Notes: generated from the sequence alone by a model not told the origin. A stretch of DNA of 64,000 nucleotides from Tepidimonas thermarum (GCF_007556705.1 NZ_VJOL01000001.1:119851-183850); one strand, 5' to 3'; positions 14,175 to 25,167 are shown, counted from the first letter of the stretch. Translations and numbers: made by a program.

Positions 14175-16691
14175 ATGAGCCCCACCAGTCTGCCTGTCGA
14201 CAACTACCTTCCGTACATGCCCGATGTGACGCGCTGTGAGACGTCGCTGCGCGAACTCAACCTGATGTGGCGCTTGATCGAGTCGTCCGCCCGCATGGTC
14301 TGCCCCACCGAGGCCCAGGCCATCCTGCCCACCATCGCCGCCACCCGCGCGGGCTTCGACCGGCTCGAGCGCGAGCTGGTTCGCAGTCTGGTGTCCGAAA
14401 AAATCGACAACGTGATGGCCGCCATCGGCACACGCGCGGCCTACGTGATCGACATCGTGGTGCGCAACCTGTACGAACGCACCGCGGACGTGGGATTCTT
14501 GGCAACGGACCGTGTGCTGTGCGAGTTCGTCGCGGGCCAGACCCGGGACGTGGAGCCCGTGCGCGCGCGCCTGCTGTCGTACCGGCGCAAGTACACCGTC
14601 TACGACGAGATCTTGCTGCTCGACGCCAACGGCAACGTGCTGGTGCAAACCGACCCCGCGCACGCCGTCGAAGGCACGCACGATCCGCTGCTCGCCCAAG
14701 CGCTGCAGGCCGACGGCTTCGTGCAGGTGTTTCGCGCCACGGATCTGCGCCCGGGCATGGGCCCGAGTTTGATCTACGCGCAGCGCATGCTGCACCCCAG
14801 CACACGCCAGCCCGTGGGCGTGCTGTGCCTGGTGTTCGGTTTCGAAGCCGAGATGGCGGGCATCTTCCGGTCACACCGCGATCCGCGGGGACGCTCGATC
14901 CTGCTGCTGCTCGACGGCGACGGCACCGTCATCGCGAGTTCGGACGAGCACTGGATCGCGCGTGGCACCCGGGTGCCGACCAACCCGGACGGGGCACCGC
15001 GCCTGTTGCTGCATGCTGGCCGCGAGTACCTGGTGCAAACCCGCCGCGCCGCGGGCTATCAAGGGTATCAAGGCCCCCTGGGCTGGCAGGGTCAGGTGAT
15101 GATTCCCATCGAACTGGCGTTCGCGCGCGACGACGGCAGCCCCCTCGATGCGCTGGATCCCGCCGTCGCCTCGGGCCTGTTGTCGCACGCCCGCAGCTTC
15201 AGCCCGCCACTGTTCGAGGTGATCCGTGCCACGGAGTCGATCCGCCGCGTGGTCTGGAACGGCCAGGTCGTCACAGCGGGGCAGGACGTCGACCGCCAAA
15301 GGCTCAAGACCATCCTCGATCAAATCAGCGAAACCGGGGCACGCAGCAACACCCTGTTCGCGCAATCGGTGCGTGATCTGTACGAAACCGTGCTGTCGTC
15401 CAACCTGCAGCAAATCGGGCTGGTGGCACACCTGGCCGTGGACCTGCTGGACCGCAACCTGTACGAGCGCGCCGATGACTGCCGCTGGTGGGCCCTGACG
15501 CCCGAGTTTCGCACCACGCTGGCGCATCCAACGCACCCATCCGGTGCATGGGAATCGGTGGCCTCCATCCTGCGCTACATCCATTCGCTCTACACCGTCT
15601 ATACCCGCTTGTTCGTGTATGACCGCGACGGGCGGATCCTGCAAGAATCGCGCGACGACGGCTGCGCTGACGCCGTGGGCACGACCGTGGACGCCGAAAC
15701 CCTGCGGGCGGTGCTGGCATTGCCCGACGAGCAGTCCTACTGGGTCACACCGTTTCGGGTCGATGCGCTGTCCGATGGACACGCGACCTACACCTACCAC
15801 GCGGCGATCCGCCATCCGGACGACGAGCGGCAGGTGGTCGGCGGCATCGGTATCGTCTTCCACGCCCAGCGGGAATTTCTGGCCATGCTGCACGGGGCGG
15901 TGGCCGAACGCCAAGGCGCCCTCGCCTATCTGATCGACCGGCAGGGGCGGGTCATCTCCAGCACCGATCCGCAGCAGCCCGTGGGCTCGGTGCTCGAGGA
16001 AGCCAGCCCCTGGCTGGACCTGGCCAACGGCCAAACGGTCAGCCGGGTCGTGCTCTACCGGGGGCAGTACGCCGTGCTGGGGGCATCCGCCTCGGCGGGG
16101 TACCGAGAGTTCAAGACCAGCGACGGCTACCGCGACGACATCATCGCCATCGTGGTCGAACCGTTGGGGGAGGTGCGCGACGCCCGCGCCCGCAACAGCG
16201 GCCCGCAGGATGACTGGTGGACCCAATCCAGCGGCCGCGGCTGCCACGAATACGCCACGTTCTTCCTCGACGGTGATGTGCTCGCGCTCGATGCCGCCTG
16301 TGTGCGCGAAGCCGTACCGGCCGATCGCATGACGGTGGCACCGGCCGGGGCCCACCCCGCCCGCATCGGTCTGATCCCGCCAACCGCCAACATCCGGCTC
16401 GATCACTTCATCTGGGTTTACGACCTGGCGCGCCTGCTCAGCCCGACTGCGAGCACGCGCAGCGCGACCGAGGGGCGCCAGATCATCCTGGTCGAGCGTG
16501 CGGGCCACCTGTTTGGCCTGCTGGTGGATGAATTGCACGCCGTACCGGAGTTTGGCGCCGATGATTTGATGGAAGCCCCCTTTGGCGGGGCTGGCCGGCA
16601 ACTGATCAACCGCCTCATACGCGCGCGCGGCGGCCAGGTCTTGATCGCGGTGTTGGACAGCGACCGCCTGCTTGCCGCGACACAGGGCTGA
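14175..16691 (+). CDS. Double Cache-like protein with C-terminal CheW domain
   Basis: 838-residue sensor or adaptor protein. Residues about 50-340 and 390-660 are two similar halves. Each starts with a helix bearing V(R)NLYER or [10 protein letters not shown] and continues as a PAS/Cache-like sensing fold ([40 protein letters not shown]). The last ~150 residues look like CheW ([20 protein letters not shown] ... [17 protein letters not shown]), which normally docks chemotaxis kinase CheA and receptors. I see no membrane segment or signal peptide, unlike most Cache sensors, which are periplasmic. ATG 14175 is chosen; a GTG 87 bases upstream would overlap the tex promoter region. No other chemotaxis gene is in the window. 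Function inferred: a cytoplasmic ligand-sensing CheW adaptor. Confidence 0.75.
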   Translation: MSPTSLPVDNYLPYMPDVTRCETSLRELNLMWRLIESSARMVCPTEAQAILPTIAATRAGFDRLERELVRSLVSEKIDNVMAAIGTRAAYVIDIVVRNLYERTADVGFLATDRVLCEFVAGQTRDVEPVRARLLSYRRKYTVYDEILLLDANGNVLVQTDPAHAVEGTHDPLLAQALQADGFVQVFRATDLRPGMGPSLIYAQRMLHPSTRQPVGVLCLVFGFEAEMAGIFRSHRDPRGRSILLLLDGDGTVIASSDEHWIARGTRVPTNPDGAPRLLLHAGREYLVQTRRAAGYQGYQGPLGWQGQVMIPIELAFARDDGSPLDALDPAVASGLLSHARSFSPPLFEVIRATESIRRVVWNGQVVTAGQDVDRQRLKTILDQISETGARSNTLFAQSVRDLYETVLSSNLQQIGLVAHLAVDLLDRNLYERADDCRWWALTPEFRTTLAHPTHPSGAWESVASILRYIHSLYTVYTRLFVYDRDGRILQESRDDGCADAVGTTVDAETLRAVLALPDEQSYWVTPFRVDALSDGHATYTYHAAIRHPDDERQVVGGIGIVFHAQREFLAMLHGAVAERQGALAYLIDRQGRVISSTDPQQPVGSVLEEASPWLDLANGQTVSRVVLYRGQYAVLGASASAGYREFKTSDGYRDDIIAIVVEPLGEVRDARARNSGPQDDWWTQSSGRGCHEYATFFLDGDVLALDAACVREAVPADRMTVAPAGAHPARIGLIPPTANIRLDHFIWVYDLARLLSPTASTRSATEGRQIILVERAGHLFGLLVDELHAVPEFGADDLMEAPFGGAGRQLINRLIRARGGQVLIAVLDSDRLLAATQG

Positions 16692-16709
16692 GCACACCGG
16701 GGCGCGGGC

Positions 16710-17618
16710 TCAGGCGCACGAGCGCAGCGCCGCGCGCAGCTGCGCCCCGACCTCGGGCCGGTCGGCAAACGGATCGGGCGGGTTCTCACCCGCGACGATG
16801 GCCTGCGCGCGCTGGCCCACCGGGCCCAGGGCGTGCGGGTGGGAGTAAATGTAGAAGCGCTCTTGTTCCAGCGCGTCGAAGACGCGCTGGGCCACCTCGG
16901 CGGCCGTGACCTTGCCACTGCTGACCGCCTTTTCGCTCATGGCCTGGCCGATGAGCTGGCTGCGCGTCGGTGCGCCCGCCGCCAACTGGGGGGGCCGGTT
17001 GCGCTCGCTGTGGCTGATGCCGGTGGGCACGAAGTACGGGCACAGCACGCTGGCCGAGACCTGGTCGGTCACCAGGCGCAGGTCCTGGTACAGGGTTTCG
17101 GTCAGCGCCACCACGGCGTGCTTGCTGACGTTGTAGACCCCCATGTTGGGCGGCGTGAGCAGCCCGGCCATGCTGGCGGTGTTGACGATGTGCCCGCGCC
17201 ACGCCGGGTCGGCTTGCGCTGCGGCCAGCATCATCGGGGTGAACAGGCGTACGCCATGGATCACGCCCCACAGGTTGACACCCAGCACCCATTGCCAATC
17301 CGCCAGGGTGTTTTCCCACACCAGGCCGCCAGCGGCCACGCCGGCGTTGTTGAAGACGAAGTGCGGCGCGCCAAAACGCGCCTGCACCGCAGCGGCCAGC
17401 CCCTCCATCTGCGCGGCATCGGCCACGTCCACGCGCTGGGCGAGCACCGCCACGCCCGCCTGCAGCGCCTCGGCACGGGCGCGCTCCAGCGCATCGGGCT
17501 GGACATCCACCAGCACCAGGTTCATGCCGCGCCGCATGGCGATGCGCGCGACCTCGAGCCCGAAGCCGGAACCGGCACCGGTGATGACGGCCGTGCGGCC
17601 GGCGAATTCGGTCAGCAT
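16710..17618 (-). CDS. SDR-family oxidoreductase
   Basis: 302-residue short-chain dehydrogenase/reductase. Cofactor motif TGAGSGFG (14-21), NNAG, and catalytic Ser-Tyr-Lys in NTASMAGLL...VYNVSKHAVV. The C-terminal extension (about 50 residues beyond a classical SDR) resembles the subgroup annotated as SDR family NAD(P)-dependent oxidoreductases of lipid metabolism. Last gene of the minus-strand beta-oxidation operon, 20 bases after the MDR gene. Substrate unknown, probably a hydroxyacyl or keto intermediate. Confidence 0.88.
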   Translation of the reverse strand: MLTEFAGRTAVITGAGSGFGLEVARIAMRRGMNLVLVDVQPDALERARAEALQAGVAVLAQRVDVADAAQMEGLAAAVQARFGAPHFVFNNAGVAAGGLVWENTLADWQWVLGVNLWGVIHGVRLFTPMMLAAAQADPAWRGHIVNTASMAGLLTPPNMGVYNVSKHAVVALTETLYQDLRLVTDQVSASVLCPYFVPTGISHSERNRPPQLAAGAPTRSQLIGQAMSEKAVSSGKVTAAEVAQRVFDALEQERFYIYSHPHALGPVGQRAQAIVAGENPPDPFADRPEVGAQLRAALRSCA

Positions 17619-17638
17619 GCGCTCCTCCCCCCGGTGCG

Positions 17639-18658
17639 TCAGTCGACGAGCTTGACGAGCTGTTTGCCGACGTTGCGCCCCTTGAGCAAGCCCAAAAAGG
17701 CTTCAGGCGCGGCTTCCAGGCCCTGCGCCACGGTTTCGCGCGGGCGGAAGCGCCCGCTGCCCACCAGCTCACCCAGCTCGGCCAGGGCCTGCGGCCAAAC
17801 CTCCATGTGCTCGCTGACGATGAAGCCCTCGATGCGCATGCGGTTGATGAGAATGAGCGACGGGTTGAGCATCGGCAGCGGCTGGCCGTCGTAGCCGGCG
17901 ATCATCCCGCACAGCGCCACGCGCGCAAACGCATTGGCGCGCAGCATCACCGCGTCCAGCACCGTGCCGCCCACGTTTTCGAAGTGGCCGTCGATGCCGT
18001 TGGGGCACGCCGCCTTGAGCGCGCGCGCCAGCGCGCCCAGGTCCCGGTGCTCGCGGTAATCGATGCAGTCGTCAAACCCCAGCTCGTCGCGCACGTACGC
18101 GCACTTGTCGGGACCACCGGCGATGCCAACCACGCGGCAGCCGCGTTGCTTGGCCAACACGCCCACGGCGCTGCCCACCGCGCCTGCGGCCGCGCTGACG
18201 GTGATGGTTTGGCCGGCCTTGGGCGCGATGATCTGCGTCAAGCCATACCAGGCGGTCACCCCGGGCATGCCCACCGCGCCCAGGTAGTGGCTGGGCGGGA
18301 TGCGCGAGACATCGACCTTGCGCAGCATGCCCGGCTGATCCCCATCGACCACGCTGTAGAGCTGCCAGCCGCCCATGCCCACCACCCAGTCGCCGGGCGC
18401 GTAGCGGGGGTGGCGGCTTTCCTCCACCTGCCCGACGGTACCGCCGATCATCACCTCGTTGAGGGGTTGCGGCGCGGCGTAGCTCTTGCCCTCGTTCATG
18501 CGCCCGCGCATGTAGGGGTCCAGGCTCAGGTAGTGGTGGCGCACCAGCACCTGGCCTTCGGCCAGCGGCGGCGTCTCGGTCTGCACCAAGCGAAAGTTGT
18601 CAACGCTGGCCTCGCCCTGGGGGCGGCTGACCAGCAGTATCTGTTTGTTCAGTGGCAT
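17639..18658 (-). CDS. Zinc-free MDR NADP-dependent reductase
   Basis: 339-residue MDR-superfamily enzyme of the leukotriene B4 12-hydroxydehydrogenase/CurA group, which reduces alpha,beta-unsaturated ketones or aldehydes with NADPH. Seen: SLDPYMRGRM near residues 47-56, nucleotide-binding AAAGAVGSAVGVLAKQRG, and no zinc-ligand cysteines. The start at 18658 (MPLNKQILL) has AGGAG eight bases upstream. Sixth gene of the beta-oxidation operon; it may salvage unsaturated or oxo side products. Confidence 0.88.
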   Translation of the reverse strand: MPLNKQILLVSRPQGEASVDNFRLVQTETPPLAEGQVLVRHHYLSLDPYMRGRMNEGKSYAAPQPLNEVMIGGTVGQVEESRHPRYAPGDWVVGMGGWQLYSVVDGDQPGMLRKVDVSRIPPSHYLGAVGMPGVTAWYGLTQIIAPKAGQTITVSAAAGAVGSAVGVLAKQRGCRVVGIAGGPDKCAYVRDELGFDDCIDYREHRDLGALARALKAACPNGIDGHFENVGGTVLDAVMLRANAFARVALCGMIAGYDGQPLPMLNPSLILINRMRIEGFIVSEHMEVWPQALAELGELVGSGRFRPRETVAQGLEAAPEAFLGLLKGRNVGKQLVKLVD

Positions 18659-18691
18659 GGACAACACTCCTGTGGGCCGGATGGCCCGTGG

Positions 18692-19174
18692 TCAATCGGT
18701 AGGGATGACGCCGGCGTCGGTGGCCGGCGTTTGCAGGTCGCGCACGCCCGCGCCAGGCGTGGGCAGACGGCGCACATAGCGAAACGTGCCGCTGGCGTGC
18801 GCGCACAGCCGTCCGGCGGCATCGCGCACCTGGCCCTCGGTAAAGGCCATGGTCGCGGTGCGGTGCAGCAGCCGCGCCCGCGCCACCAGCGGCCCCTGCG
18901 CCGCCTGCATGAAGCTGGTTTTCATCTCGATGGTCACGACCCCCATGTCGCGCTGCACGCTGCGCGCGGCATGCGCCATGACCACATCGAGCAGCGTCAT
19001 GCTGGCACCACCGTGCACCACGCCAAACGAGTTCAAATGCTCAGGTGCGGGGTCGTAGGCGATCTCAGCCTCCCCGTCGTCCCAGCGGCGCAAGCGAAAG
19101 CCCAGCAGCTCGACGAAGGGGATGCGGACGCTCAACGGCAGGTCAGCCGCCGGTGACGACACTGACGCCCCCAT
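18692..19174 (-). CDS. PaaI-like hot-dog thioesterase
   Basis: 160-residue hot-dog thioesterase of the PaaI/YbgC-like group: signature NSFGVVHGGASMTLLDVVMA (about residues 50-69) and a long central helix. Expected to hydrolyse acyl- or aryl-CoA and so release CoA when the pathway stalls. ATG 19174 overlaps the 3' end of the preceding SDR gene by 32 bases; an internal GTG four codons later is an alternative. Fifth gene in the operon. Confidence 0.85.
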   Translation of the reverse strand: MGASVSSPAADLPLSVRIPFVELLGFRLRRWDDGEAEIAYDPAPEHLNSFGVVHGGASMTLLDVVMAHAARSVQRDMGVVTIEMKTSFMQAAQGPLVARARLLHRTATMAFTEGQVRDAAGRLCAHASGTFRYVRRLPTPGAGVRDLQTPATDAGVIPTD

Positions 19175-19934
19175 CCACCGCCAGCCACTGTCCGGTGATG
19201 TGTTTGCCTGCGTCGGAGGCAAACAGCACCACCGTGCCCTTGAGGTCTTCGTCGTCCCCTAGGCGGTTGAGGGGCGCGTGCGCGGCCAGCCGTTCTTCGC
19301 CCATGGCCTGCAGCGTGCCGCGCGTCATCTTGCTGGGGAAAAACCCCGGGCAAATGGCGTTGACGCGGATGCCGTAGCGCCCCCATTCCGCGGCCAGCGC
19401 GCGCGTGAAATTGATCACCGCGCCTTTGGAGGTGTTGTAGGCAATGGTCTTCATGTCCGGCGGGTTGCCGCCCAGGCCGGCGATCGAGGCCACGTTGACG
19501 ATGCTGCCGCGGCGGCGCGGGATCATGCTGTGCTTGCCCACGTACTGGCTGAGGATGAAGTACCCCCGGATGTTGAGGTTCATCACCTTGTCCCAAGCCT
19601 CGAGCGGGTGGTCCTCGGCCGGCGCGCCCCAGGCCGCCCCGGCGTTGTTGACCAGGATGTCGATGTCGCCCAGGCGTTGCAGCGTCTCGGACGCCAGGCG
19701 GTGGATGTCCTCCTCGCGCGCGCAGTCGGCGGCGATCCAGCGTGCGTCGATCCCTTGGGACTGCAGCCGTGCCGTGGCCTCCTCCAGTTCGTCGGCCTTG
19801 CGCGCGCTCAGCATGACCTTGGCGCCCGCCTCGCCCAGCGCCTGCGCCAGCTGCAGGCCCAGGCCACGCGAGCCGCCGGTGACCAGGGCCACACGGCCGC
19901 TGAGGTCGAACAATTGTTGAACGGTGCGGGTCAT
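19143..19934 (-). CDS. SDR-family dehydrogenase (3-hydroxyacyl/3-oxoacyl type)
   Basis: 263-residue classical SDR: VTGGSRGLG (cofactor), NNAG, and Ser-Tyr-Lys in NVASIAGLGG...AYNTSKGAVI. PG motif in AICPGFFPSKM. Resembles 3-oxoacyl reductase or gluconate-5-dehydrogenase-like SDRs encoded in fatty-acid operons. The start at 19934 has GGAGA upstream and lies 26 bases after the acyl-CoA dehydrogenase stop. It probably oxidises a hydroxyacyl-CoA or related alcohol. Confidence 0.9.
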   Translation of the reverse strand: MTRTVQQLFDLSGRVALVTGGSRGLGLQLAQALGEAGAKVMLSARKADELEEATARLQSQGIDARWIAADCAREEDIHRLASETLQRLGDIDILVNNAGAAWGAPAEDHPLEAWDKVMNLNIRGYFILSQYVGKHSMIPRRRGSIVNVASIAGLGGNPPDMKTIAYNTSKGAVINFTRALAAEWGRYGIRVNAICPGFFPSKMTRGTLQAMGEERLAAHAPLNRLGDDEDLKGTVVLFASDAGKHITGQWLAVDGGVSVVTGG

Positions 19935-19960
19935 CGTCGCGGTCTCCTCTTGTGTGGGGG

Positions 19961-21817
19961 TCAGAAAGCCTCTTCGGCCATGTCGGCGCAGGTGCGGTCG
20001 CGCGTGCGCACCACCCGCAGCCACGCCTCGATCTTGGGCAGTTCGTAATGGAAAAAGTACCGGCACGCCTGCAGCCGCCCGGCGTGGGCCGCACCATCCC
20101 GGGCAGCGGCGGCCAGCGCCACGTCCAGCCAGATCCACGCCAGCACCGTGTGCCCAAACGCCTGCATATAGGGCACGGCATTGGCCAGCGCCGCCACCGG
20201 GTCGCCATCGGCCCAGGCCGCGCGCGTGGCCGCCAGCACCGCGTCCCACGCCGCCGCCAGCGCCTCGGCGTGTGCTGCCAGTGCCGGCACGGCACGCGCG
20301 CGCTCGGCGGTGGCGGCGATGCGCTCGCCCAGCAGCCGCGTGCCGCGCCCGTCTTCCATCAGCACCTTGCGCCCCAGCAGGTCCAGCGCCTGGATGCCGT
20401 GCGTGCCTTCGTGGATCATGTTGAGGCGGTTGTCGCGCCAGTACTGCTCGACCGGAAAGTCGCGCGTGTAGCCGTAGCCGCCGTGCACCTGGATGGCCAG
20501 GCTGTTGGCCTCCAGGCACCATTCGCTCGGCCAGCTCTTGGCAATCGGCGTGAGCACCTCCAGCAGCAGCCGCGCGTCGTCGGCCGTGGCGGCCTCACCC
20601 GTGCGCTGCTCGTCCACCAGGCGCGCGCAATACAGCTCCAGGGCCAGCGCGCCTTCGCAGTAGGCTTTTTGGGCCAGCAGCATGCGCTTGACGTCGGCGT
20701 GCTCGATGATGCGCACCGGCGGTTGCGCCGGATCCTTGCCGTGGGGCCCCAGCGGCCGGCCCTGCAAGCGCGTGCGGGCGTAATCCAAACTGGCCAAATA
20801 GCCCGCCATGCCGAGCATGGTCGCGGCCATGCCCACGCCGATGCGGGCCTCGTTCATCATGTGGAACATGTAGCGCAGGCCCTGCCCCGGCTCGCCCACA
20901 CGGTAGCCGATGGCCCCGGCGCCTTGGCCATCGAGCCCGGCGCCCAACCCCGGTGCGCTGACCGGATAGCGGCCCTCGCCGAAATTGAGCAGGGTGTTGG
21001 TGGTGCCGCGCCAGCCGCACTTGTGGTTGAGGCCGGCCAGCGCCACGTCGTTGCGCTGTCCGCACAACTGGCCATCCGGCGTGACCAGTTTTTTGGGCAC
21101 GATGAACAGCGAAATCCCCTTGACGCCGGGCGGCAGCCGGCCGTCCGGGCCGGGGATTTTGGCCAGCACCAGGTGGACGATGTTTTCGGTGAGCTCGTGC
21201 TCGCCGGCCGAAATCCACATCTTGTTGCCGCGCAGCCGGTAGCGCGGCCCCAGCGGGTCGGCCTCGTAGCCCTCACCGTCGGGGACGGCGCGCGTGGCGA
21301 TGTCGCTCAGGCTCGAGCCAGCCTGCGGCTCGCTCAGGCACATGGTGCCGGAAAACCGCCCGGCAAATTCGGGCAGGGCAAACGCGCGCTGCTGCGCCTC
21401 GGTGCCGTGGGCCATGAGCAGGTTGGCGTTGCCCACGGTCAGCATGCCGGCGCCGATGCTGACCGAGGCGGCGGCGAAAAAGGCGTTGCCCGCGGCCTCC
21501 ACGGTGTAGGGCAACTGCATGCCGCCGACGGCGTAGTCCTGCGCGGCGCTCAACATGCCGCTGGCGGCGTAGGCCTTCCAGGCCTCGTGCGTGGCCGCGG
21601 GCAGGATCACGCGCTCGCCATCGAAGCGCGGCTCCTCCGTATCCACCAGCCGGTTGAACGGTGCGTATTTGTCGCGCGCGATGCGCTCACAGGTGTCGAG
21701 CACCGCGTCGAACGTCTCGCGCGTGTGGTCGGCATAGCGCGCCCGGCTGCACAGGGTCTGCGCCTGCAGCCACTCGTAGAGCAAGAAGTCGATGGCCGCG
21801 CGCAGTCCCTGGGCCAT
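19961..21817 (-). CDS. Acyl-CoA dehydrogenase, long (about 600-residue) type
   Basis: 618-residue FAD-dependent acyl-CoA dehydrogenase of the large bacterial class with an extra C-terminal helical domain. Substrate/FAD region TMCLSEPQAGSSLSDIATRA (about 157-176), the WISAGEHE segment, and a catalytic Glu in MIHEGTHGIQALDLLG near residue 470. It introduces the trans-2 double bond in acyl-CoA and passes electrons to ETF. One base separates it from the thiolase stop, indicating tight coupling. Chain-length preference cannot be read from sequence. Confidence 0.93.
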   Translation of the reverse strand: MAQGLRAAIDFLLYEWLQAQTLCSRARYADHTRETFDAVLDTCERIARDKYAPFNRLVDTEEPRFDGERVILPAATHEAWKAYAASGMLSAAQDYAVGGMQLPYTVEAAGNAFFAAASVSIGAGMLTVGNANLLMAHGTEAQQRAFALPEFAGRFSGTMCLSEPQAGSSLSDIATRAVPDGEGYEADPLGPRYRLRGNKMWISAGEHELTENIVHLVLAKIPGPDGRLPPGVKGISLFIVPKKLVTPDGQLCGQRNDVALAGLNHKCGWRGTTNTLLNFGEGRYPVSAPGLGAGLDGQGAGAIGYRVGEPGQGLRYMFHMMNEARIGVGMAATMLGMAGYLASLDYARTRLQGRPLGPHGKDPAQPPVRIIEHADVKRMLLAQKAYCEGALALELYCARLVDEQRTGEAATADDARLLLEVLTPIAKSWPSEWCLEANSLAIQVHGGYGYTRDFPVEQYWRDNRLNMIHEGTHGIQALDLLGRKVLMEDGRGTRLLGERIAATAERARAVPALAAHAEALAAAWDAVLAATRAAWADGDPVAALANAVPYMQAFGHTVLAWIWLDVALAAAARDGAAHAGRLQACRYFFHYELPKIEAWLRVVRTRDRTCADMAEEAF

Positions 21818-21818
21818 G

Positions 21819-22994
21819 TCAAAGCACCTCGAACACGCCCGCGGCGCCCATGCCGCCGCCGATGCACATGGTCACGCACACGCGCTTGGCGCCGCGCCGT
21901 TTGCCCTCGATGAGCGCGTGGCCGGTCAGGCGCTGCCCGGACACGCCGTAGGGGTGGCCGATGGCGATGGCGCCGCCGTTGACGTTGAGCCGATCGGCCG
22001 GGATGCCCAGGCGGTCGCGGCAGTAGATCACCTGCACCGCAAACGCCTCGTTGAGCTCCCACAGGTCGATATCGTCCACCGTCAGCCCCAGGCGCTGCAA
22101 CACCTTGGGCACGGCAAACACCGGGCCGATGCCCATTTCGTCGGGCTCACAGCCGGCCACGGCAAAGCCCAAAAAGCGTCCCAGTGGCTGCAGCCCCTTG
22201 CGCTCGGCCACCTTTTCGTCCATCACCACACAGGCGCCCGCGCCATCCGAGAACTGGCTGGCGTTGCCCGCTGCGATCACCCCGCCCGGCAGCGCCGGCT
22301 TGATGTTGGCGATCGCCTCTTTGGTCGTGCCTTCGCGCAGGCCCTCGTCGCGGGTGACGGTCACTTCGCGCGTGATCAGGCCACGCTGCGCGTCGTACAC
22401 CCCGGCCGTGACGGTGATCGGCACGATCTCGTCATCGAACTTGCCCGCCGCAGCCGCCGCGCACGCCTTTTGCTGGCTGGCCGCGCCGTACTCGTCCATG
22501 GCGTCGCGCGTGATGCCGTAGCGCTTGGCCACTTGCTCGGCGGTTTGCAGCATGGTCCAGTAAATCTCCGGCTTGCGCGCCGCCAGCGCGGGGTCGAACA
22601 TCATGTGCTTGTTCATCTCGTTTTGCACGCACGAGATGCTCTCGACACCGCCAGCGACGTAGATCTCGCCCTCGCCGGCCATGATGCGCTGCGCCGCCAG
22701 GGCGATGGTCTGCAGCCCCGAGGAACAGAAACGGTTGACGGTCAGGCCCGACACGGTCACCGGGCAGCCGGCGGCCAGCGCGATTTGGCGCGCGATGTTC
22801 ATCCCGGTGGCGCCTTCGGGGTTGGCGCAGCCCATGATCACGTCTTCGACCTCGGCCGGGTCGAGGCGCGCGCGCTCGATGGCGGCGCGCACCACGTGTC
22901 CGCCCAGGGTCGCCCCGTGGGTCATGTTGAACGAGCCTTTCCAGCTCTTGGCCAGCGGCGTGCGGGCGGTGGAAACGATGACGGCGTTGCTCAT
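21819..22994 (-). CDS. Acetyl-CoA acyltransferase (3-ketoacyl-CoA thiolase)
   Basis: 391-residue degradative thiolase. Nucleophile Cys in [10 protein letters not shown] (about residue 90), His in [10 protein letters not shown] (about 350) and the second Cys in [11 protein letters not shown] (about 380). The usual GHPLGASG motif reads GHPYGVSG here, a small but visible change beside the active site. It cleaves 3-ketoacyl-CoA to acetyl-CoA and a shortened acyl-CoA. Second gene of the operon after fadB, which fits a FadAB-like pair in reversed order. Confidence 0.95.
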   Translation of the reverse strand: MSNAVIVSTARTPLAKSWKGSFNMTHGATLGGHVVRAAIERARLDPAEVEDVIMGCANPEGATGMNIARQIALAAGCPVTVSGLTVNRFCSSGLQTIALAAQRIMAGEGEIYVAGGVESISCVQNEMNKHMMFDPALAARKPEIYWTMLQTAEQVAKRYGITRDAMDEYGAASQQKACAAAAAGKFDDEIVPITVTAGVYDAQRGLITREVTVTRDEGLREGTTKEAIANIKPALPGGVIAAGNASQFSDGAGACVVMDEKVAERKGLQPLGRFLGFAVAGCEPDEMGIGPVFAVPKVLQRLGLTVDDIDLWELNEAFAVQVIYCRDRLGIPADRLNVNGGAIAIGHPYGVSGQRLTGHALIEGKRRGAKRVCVTMCIGGGMGAAGVFEVL

Positions 22995-23023
22995 ATTCGG
23001 TTCTCCGGTGATGTCGGCTCGCC

Positions 23024-25141
23024 TCAGACGGCTGCGAAACCCTTGCCCTCGGCGACCAGGCGGGCGATCAGCGGCGCGGGCTGCCAGAAGTTCGCATCGT
23101 CGTGCGGGTTCTTGGCAAAGCGCTTCATGGCCTGCATGACGTTGAACAGGCCATACTGCTCGGCGTAGTGCATGGGACCACCACGCCAGGCCGGGAAGCC
23201 GTAGCCGGTCAGGTAAACCATGTCGATGTCGCTGGCGCGCACAGCGATCTTTTCTTCCAGGATGTGCGCGCCTTCGTTGACCAGCGCAAACACCAAGCGC
23301 TGCACGATCTCCTCGTCGCTGATCTGGCGCGGGGTGATGCCCAGCTCTTTGCGGTAGTCCGCGATCATCTGGTTGACCACCGGGCTGGGGATGGCGTCGC
23401 GCTTGCCCGGTTGGTAGTCGTACCAGCCCGCGCCGGTCTTCTGGCCAAAGCGCCCCATCTCGCACAGCCGGTCGGCGACCTTGCTGTAGCGCAGGTGCGG
23501 TTTTTCCACGTAACGGCGCTTGCGGATGTACCAGCCCACGTCGTTGCCGGCGAGATCGCCCATGCGAAACGGTCCCATGGCAAAGCCGAACTTCTCGATC
23601 GCGCGGTCCACCTGCTCAGGCGTGCAGCCCTCCTCCAGCAGGAAGCCGGCCTGGCGGCTGTACTGCTCGATCATGCGGTTGCCGATGAAGCCGTCGCACA
23701 CCCCGGAGACGACGCAGGTCTTTTTGATCTTCTTGCCCAGGGCCATCACGGTGGCCAACACGTCCTTGGCCGTGGCCGCACCGCGCACCACTTCCAGCAG
23801 CTTCATCACATTCGCGGGGCTGAAGAAGTGGGTGCCGATGACGTCCTGCGGCCGCTTGGTGAACGACGCGATCTTGTTGACGTCCAGCGTCGAGGTGTTG
23901 GTGGCCAGGATGGCACCGGGCTTCATGACGGCGTCGAGCCGCTCGAACACCTGGCGTTTGACCTCCATGTCCTCGAACACCGCTTCGATGACGATGTCGG
24001 CATCGCGGATGTCGTCGTAGGACAGCGTGGTGCGCAGCAGGCCCAGGCGCTGCTCGGCCTGCTCGGGTTTGAGCTTGCCTTTTTTGACCTGCCCTTCGTA
24101 CACCGAGCGGATGTGGGCGACGCCGCGGTCGAGCGCCTCTTGCTTGGTCTCCAGGATGGTGACGGGCAGACCGATGTTGAGGAAGTTGATCGAAATGCCG
24201 CTGCCCATGGTGCCCGCGCCGATGACGGCCACGGAGCGGATGTCGCGCTGCGGCGTGTCCTCGGGCACGTCGGCGATCTTGCTCGTGGCACGCTCGGCCA
24301 CGAAGATGTGGCGCAGCGCGATGCACACCGGTGTGTTCATGAGGTTGACGAAGGTTTCGCGCTCGAACGCCATCCCGTCGTCAAACCGCTTGGTGGTGGC
24401 AGCCTGCACCGCGTCGATGCACTTGAGCGGCGCCGGGTAGTGCTTGGCCTGCGCGCCCACCATGTTGCGCGCGAACTGGAAGTAGGCGTCGCCCTGCGGA
24501 TGCCGGCACGGCAGGTGACGCACCAGCGGCAGCGGGCTGCCATCGGCGTGGCGCTCGGCCACCTCGCGCGCCAGCGCCAAGGCCTCGTCGAGCAGGGTTT
24601 GCGCCGATTGGGCCATGCGATCGAACAGCTTTTGCCCCGGCAGCGCCGCCAACAGCTCGCTAGGCACCGGCTCGCCGCTGACGATCATGTTGAGCGCCGC
24701 CTCCACCCCAATGACGCGCGGCAGGCGCTGCGTGCCGCCCGCGCCGGGGATCAGGCCGAGCTTGACCTCGGGCAGCGCCACCTTGGTGCCGGGCGCCGCG
24801 ATGCGGTAATGCGCGCCCAGCGCCAGCTCCAGGCCGCCCCCCATGCAGACGCTGTGGATGGCCGCCACCACCGGCTTGGCCGAATGCTCGACCGCCAAAA
24901 TGACGCTCAGCAGATTGGGGTCCTGGTAGGCCTTGGGCGACCCAAACTCCTTGATGTCGGCGCCGCCGGAAAACGCCTTGCCCGCGCCCGTCAGCACGAT
25001 CGCGCGCACCGCGGGATCGTCGTTGGCCCGGTCCAGCCCCTGCGCGATCGCCTGCCGGGTGGACAGCCCCAGCCCGTTGACGGGCGGGTTGTCCAGGGTG
25101 ATGACGGCCACGTCGCCGTGGACCTGGTAATGAGCGGTCAT
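23024..25141 (-). CDS. FadB-like enoyl-CoA hydratase/3-hydroxyacyl-CoA dehydrogenase
   Basis: 705-residue bifunctional beta-oxidation enzyme. Enoyl-CoA hydratase/isomerase domain 1-190 (GGADIKEF oxyanion, [15 protein letters not shown]), linker, NAD-binding 3-hydroxyacyl-CoA dehydrogenase domain from about 300 ([11 protein letters not shown]) with catalytic [15 protein letters not shown], and two C-terminal helical domains. Length matches the 700-residue FadB/FadJ class. First gene of the seven-gene operon, preceded by a strong TetR-type palindrome 27-52 bases upstream of its start. Confidence 0.94.
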   Translation of the reverse strand: MTAHYQVHGDVAVITLDNPPVNGLGLSTRQAIAQGLDRANDDPAVRAIVLTGAGKAFSGGADIKEFGSPKAYQDPNLLSVILAVEHSAKPVVAAIHSVCMGGGLELALGAHYRIAAPGTKVALPEVKLGLIPGAGGTQRLPRVIGVEAALNMIVSGEPVPSELLAALPGQKLFDRMAQSAQTLLDEALALAREVAERHADGSPLPLVRHLPCRHPQGDAYFQFARNMVGAQAKHYPAPLKCIDAVQAATTKRFDDGMAFERETFVNLMNTPVCIALRHIFVAERATSKIADVPEDTPQRDIRSVAVIGAGTMGSGISINFLNIGLPVTILETKQEALDRGVAHIRSVYEGQVKKGKLKPEQAEQRLGLLRTTLSYDDIRDADIVIEAVFEDMEVKRQVFERLDAVMKPGAILATNTSTLDVNKIASFTKRPQDVIGTHFFSPANVMKLLEVVRGAATAKDVLATVMALGKKIKKTCVVSGVCDGFIGNRMIEQYSRQAGFLLEEGCTPEQVDRAIEKFGFAMGPFRMGDLAGNDVGWYIRKRRYVEKPHLRYSKVADRLCEMGRFGQKTGAGWYDYQPGKRDAIPSPVVNQMIADYRKELGITPRQISDEEIVQRLVFALVNEGAHILEEKIAVRASDIDMVYLTGYGFPAWRGGPMHYAEQYGLFNVMQAMKRFAKNPHDDANFWQPAPLIARLVAEGKGFAAV

Positions 25142-25167
25142 GGTGCCTCCTCGAAAACGATGACGGA

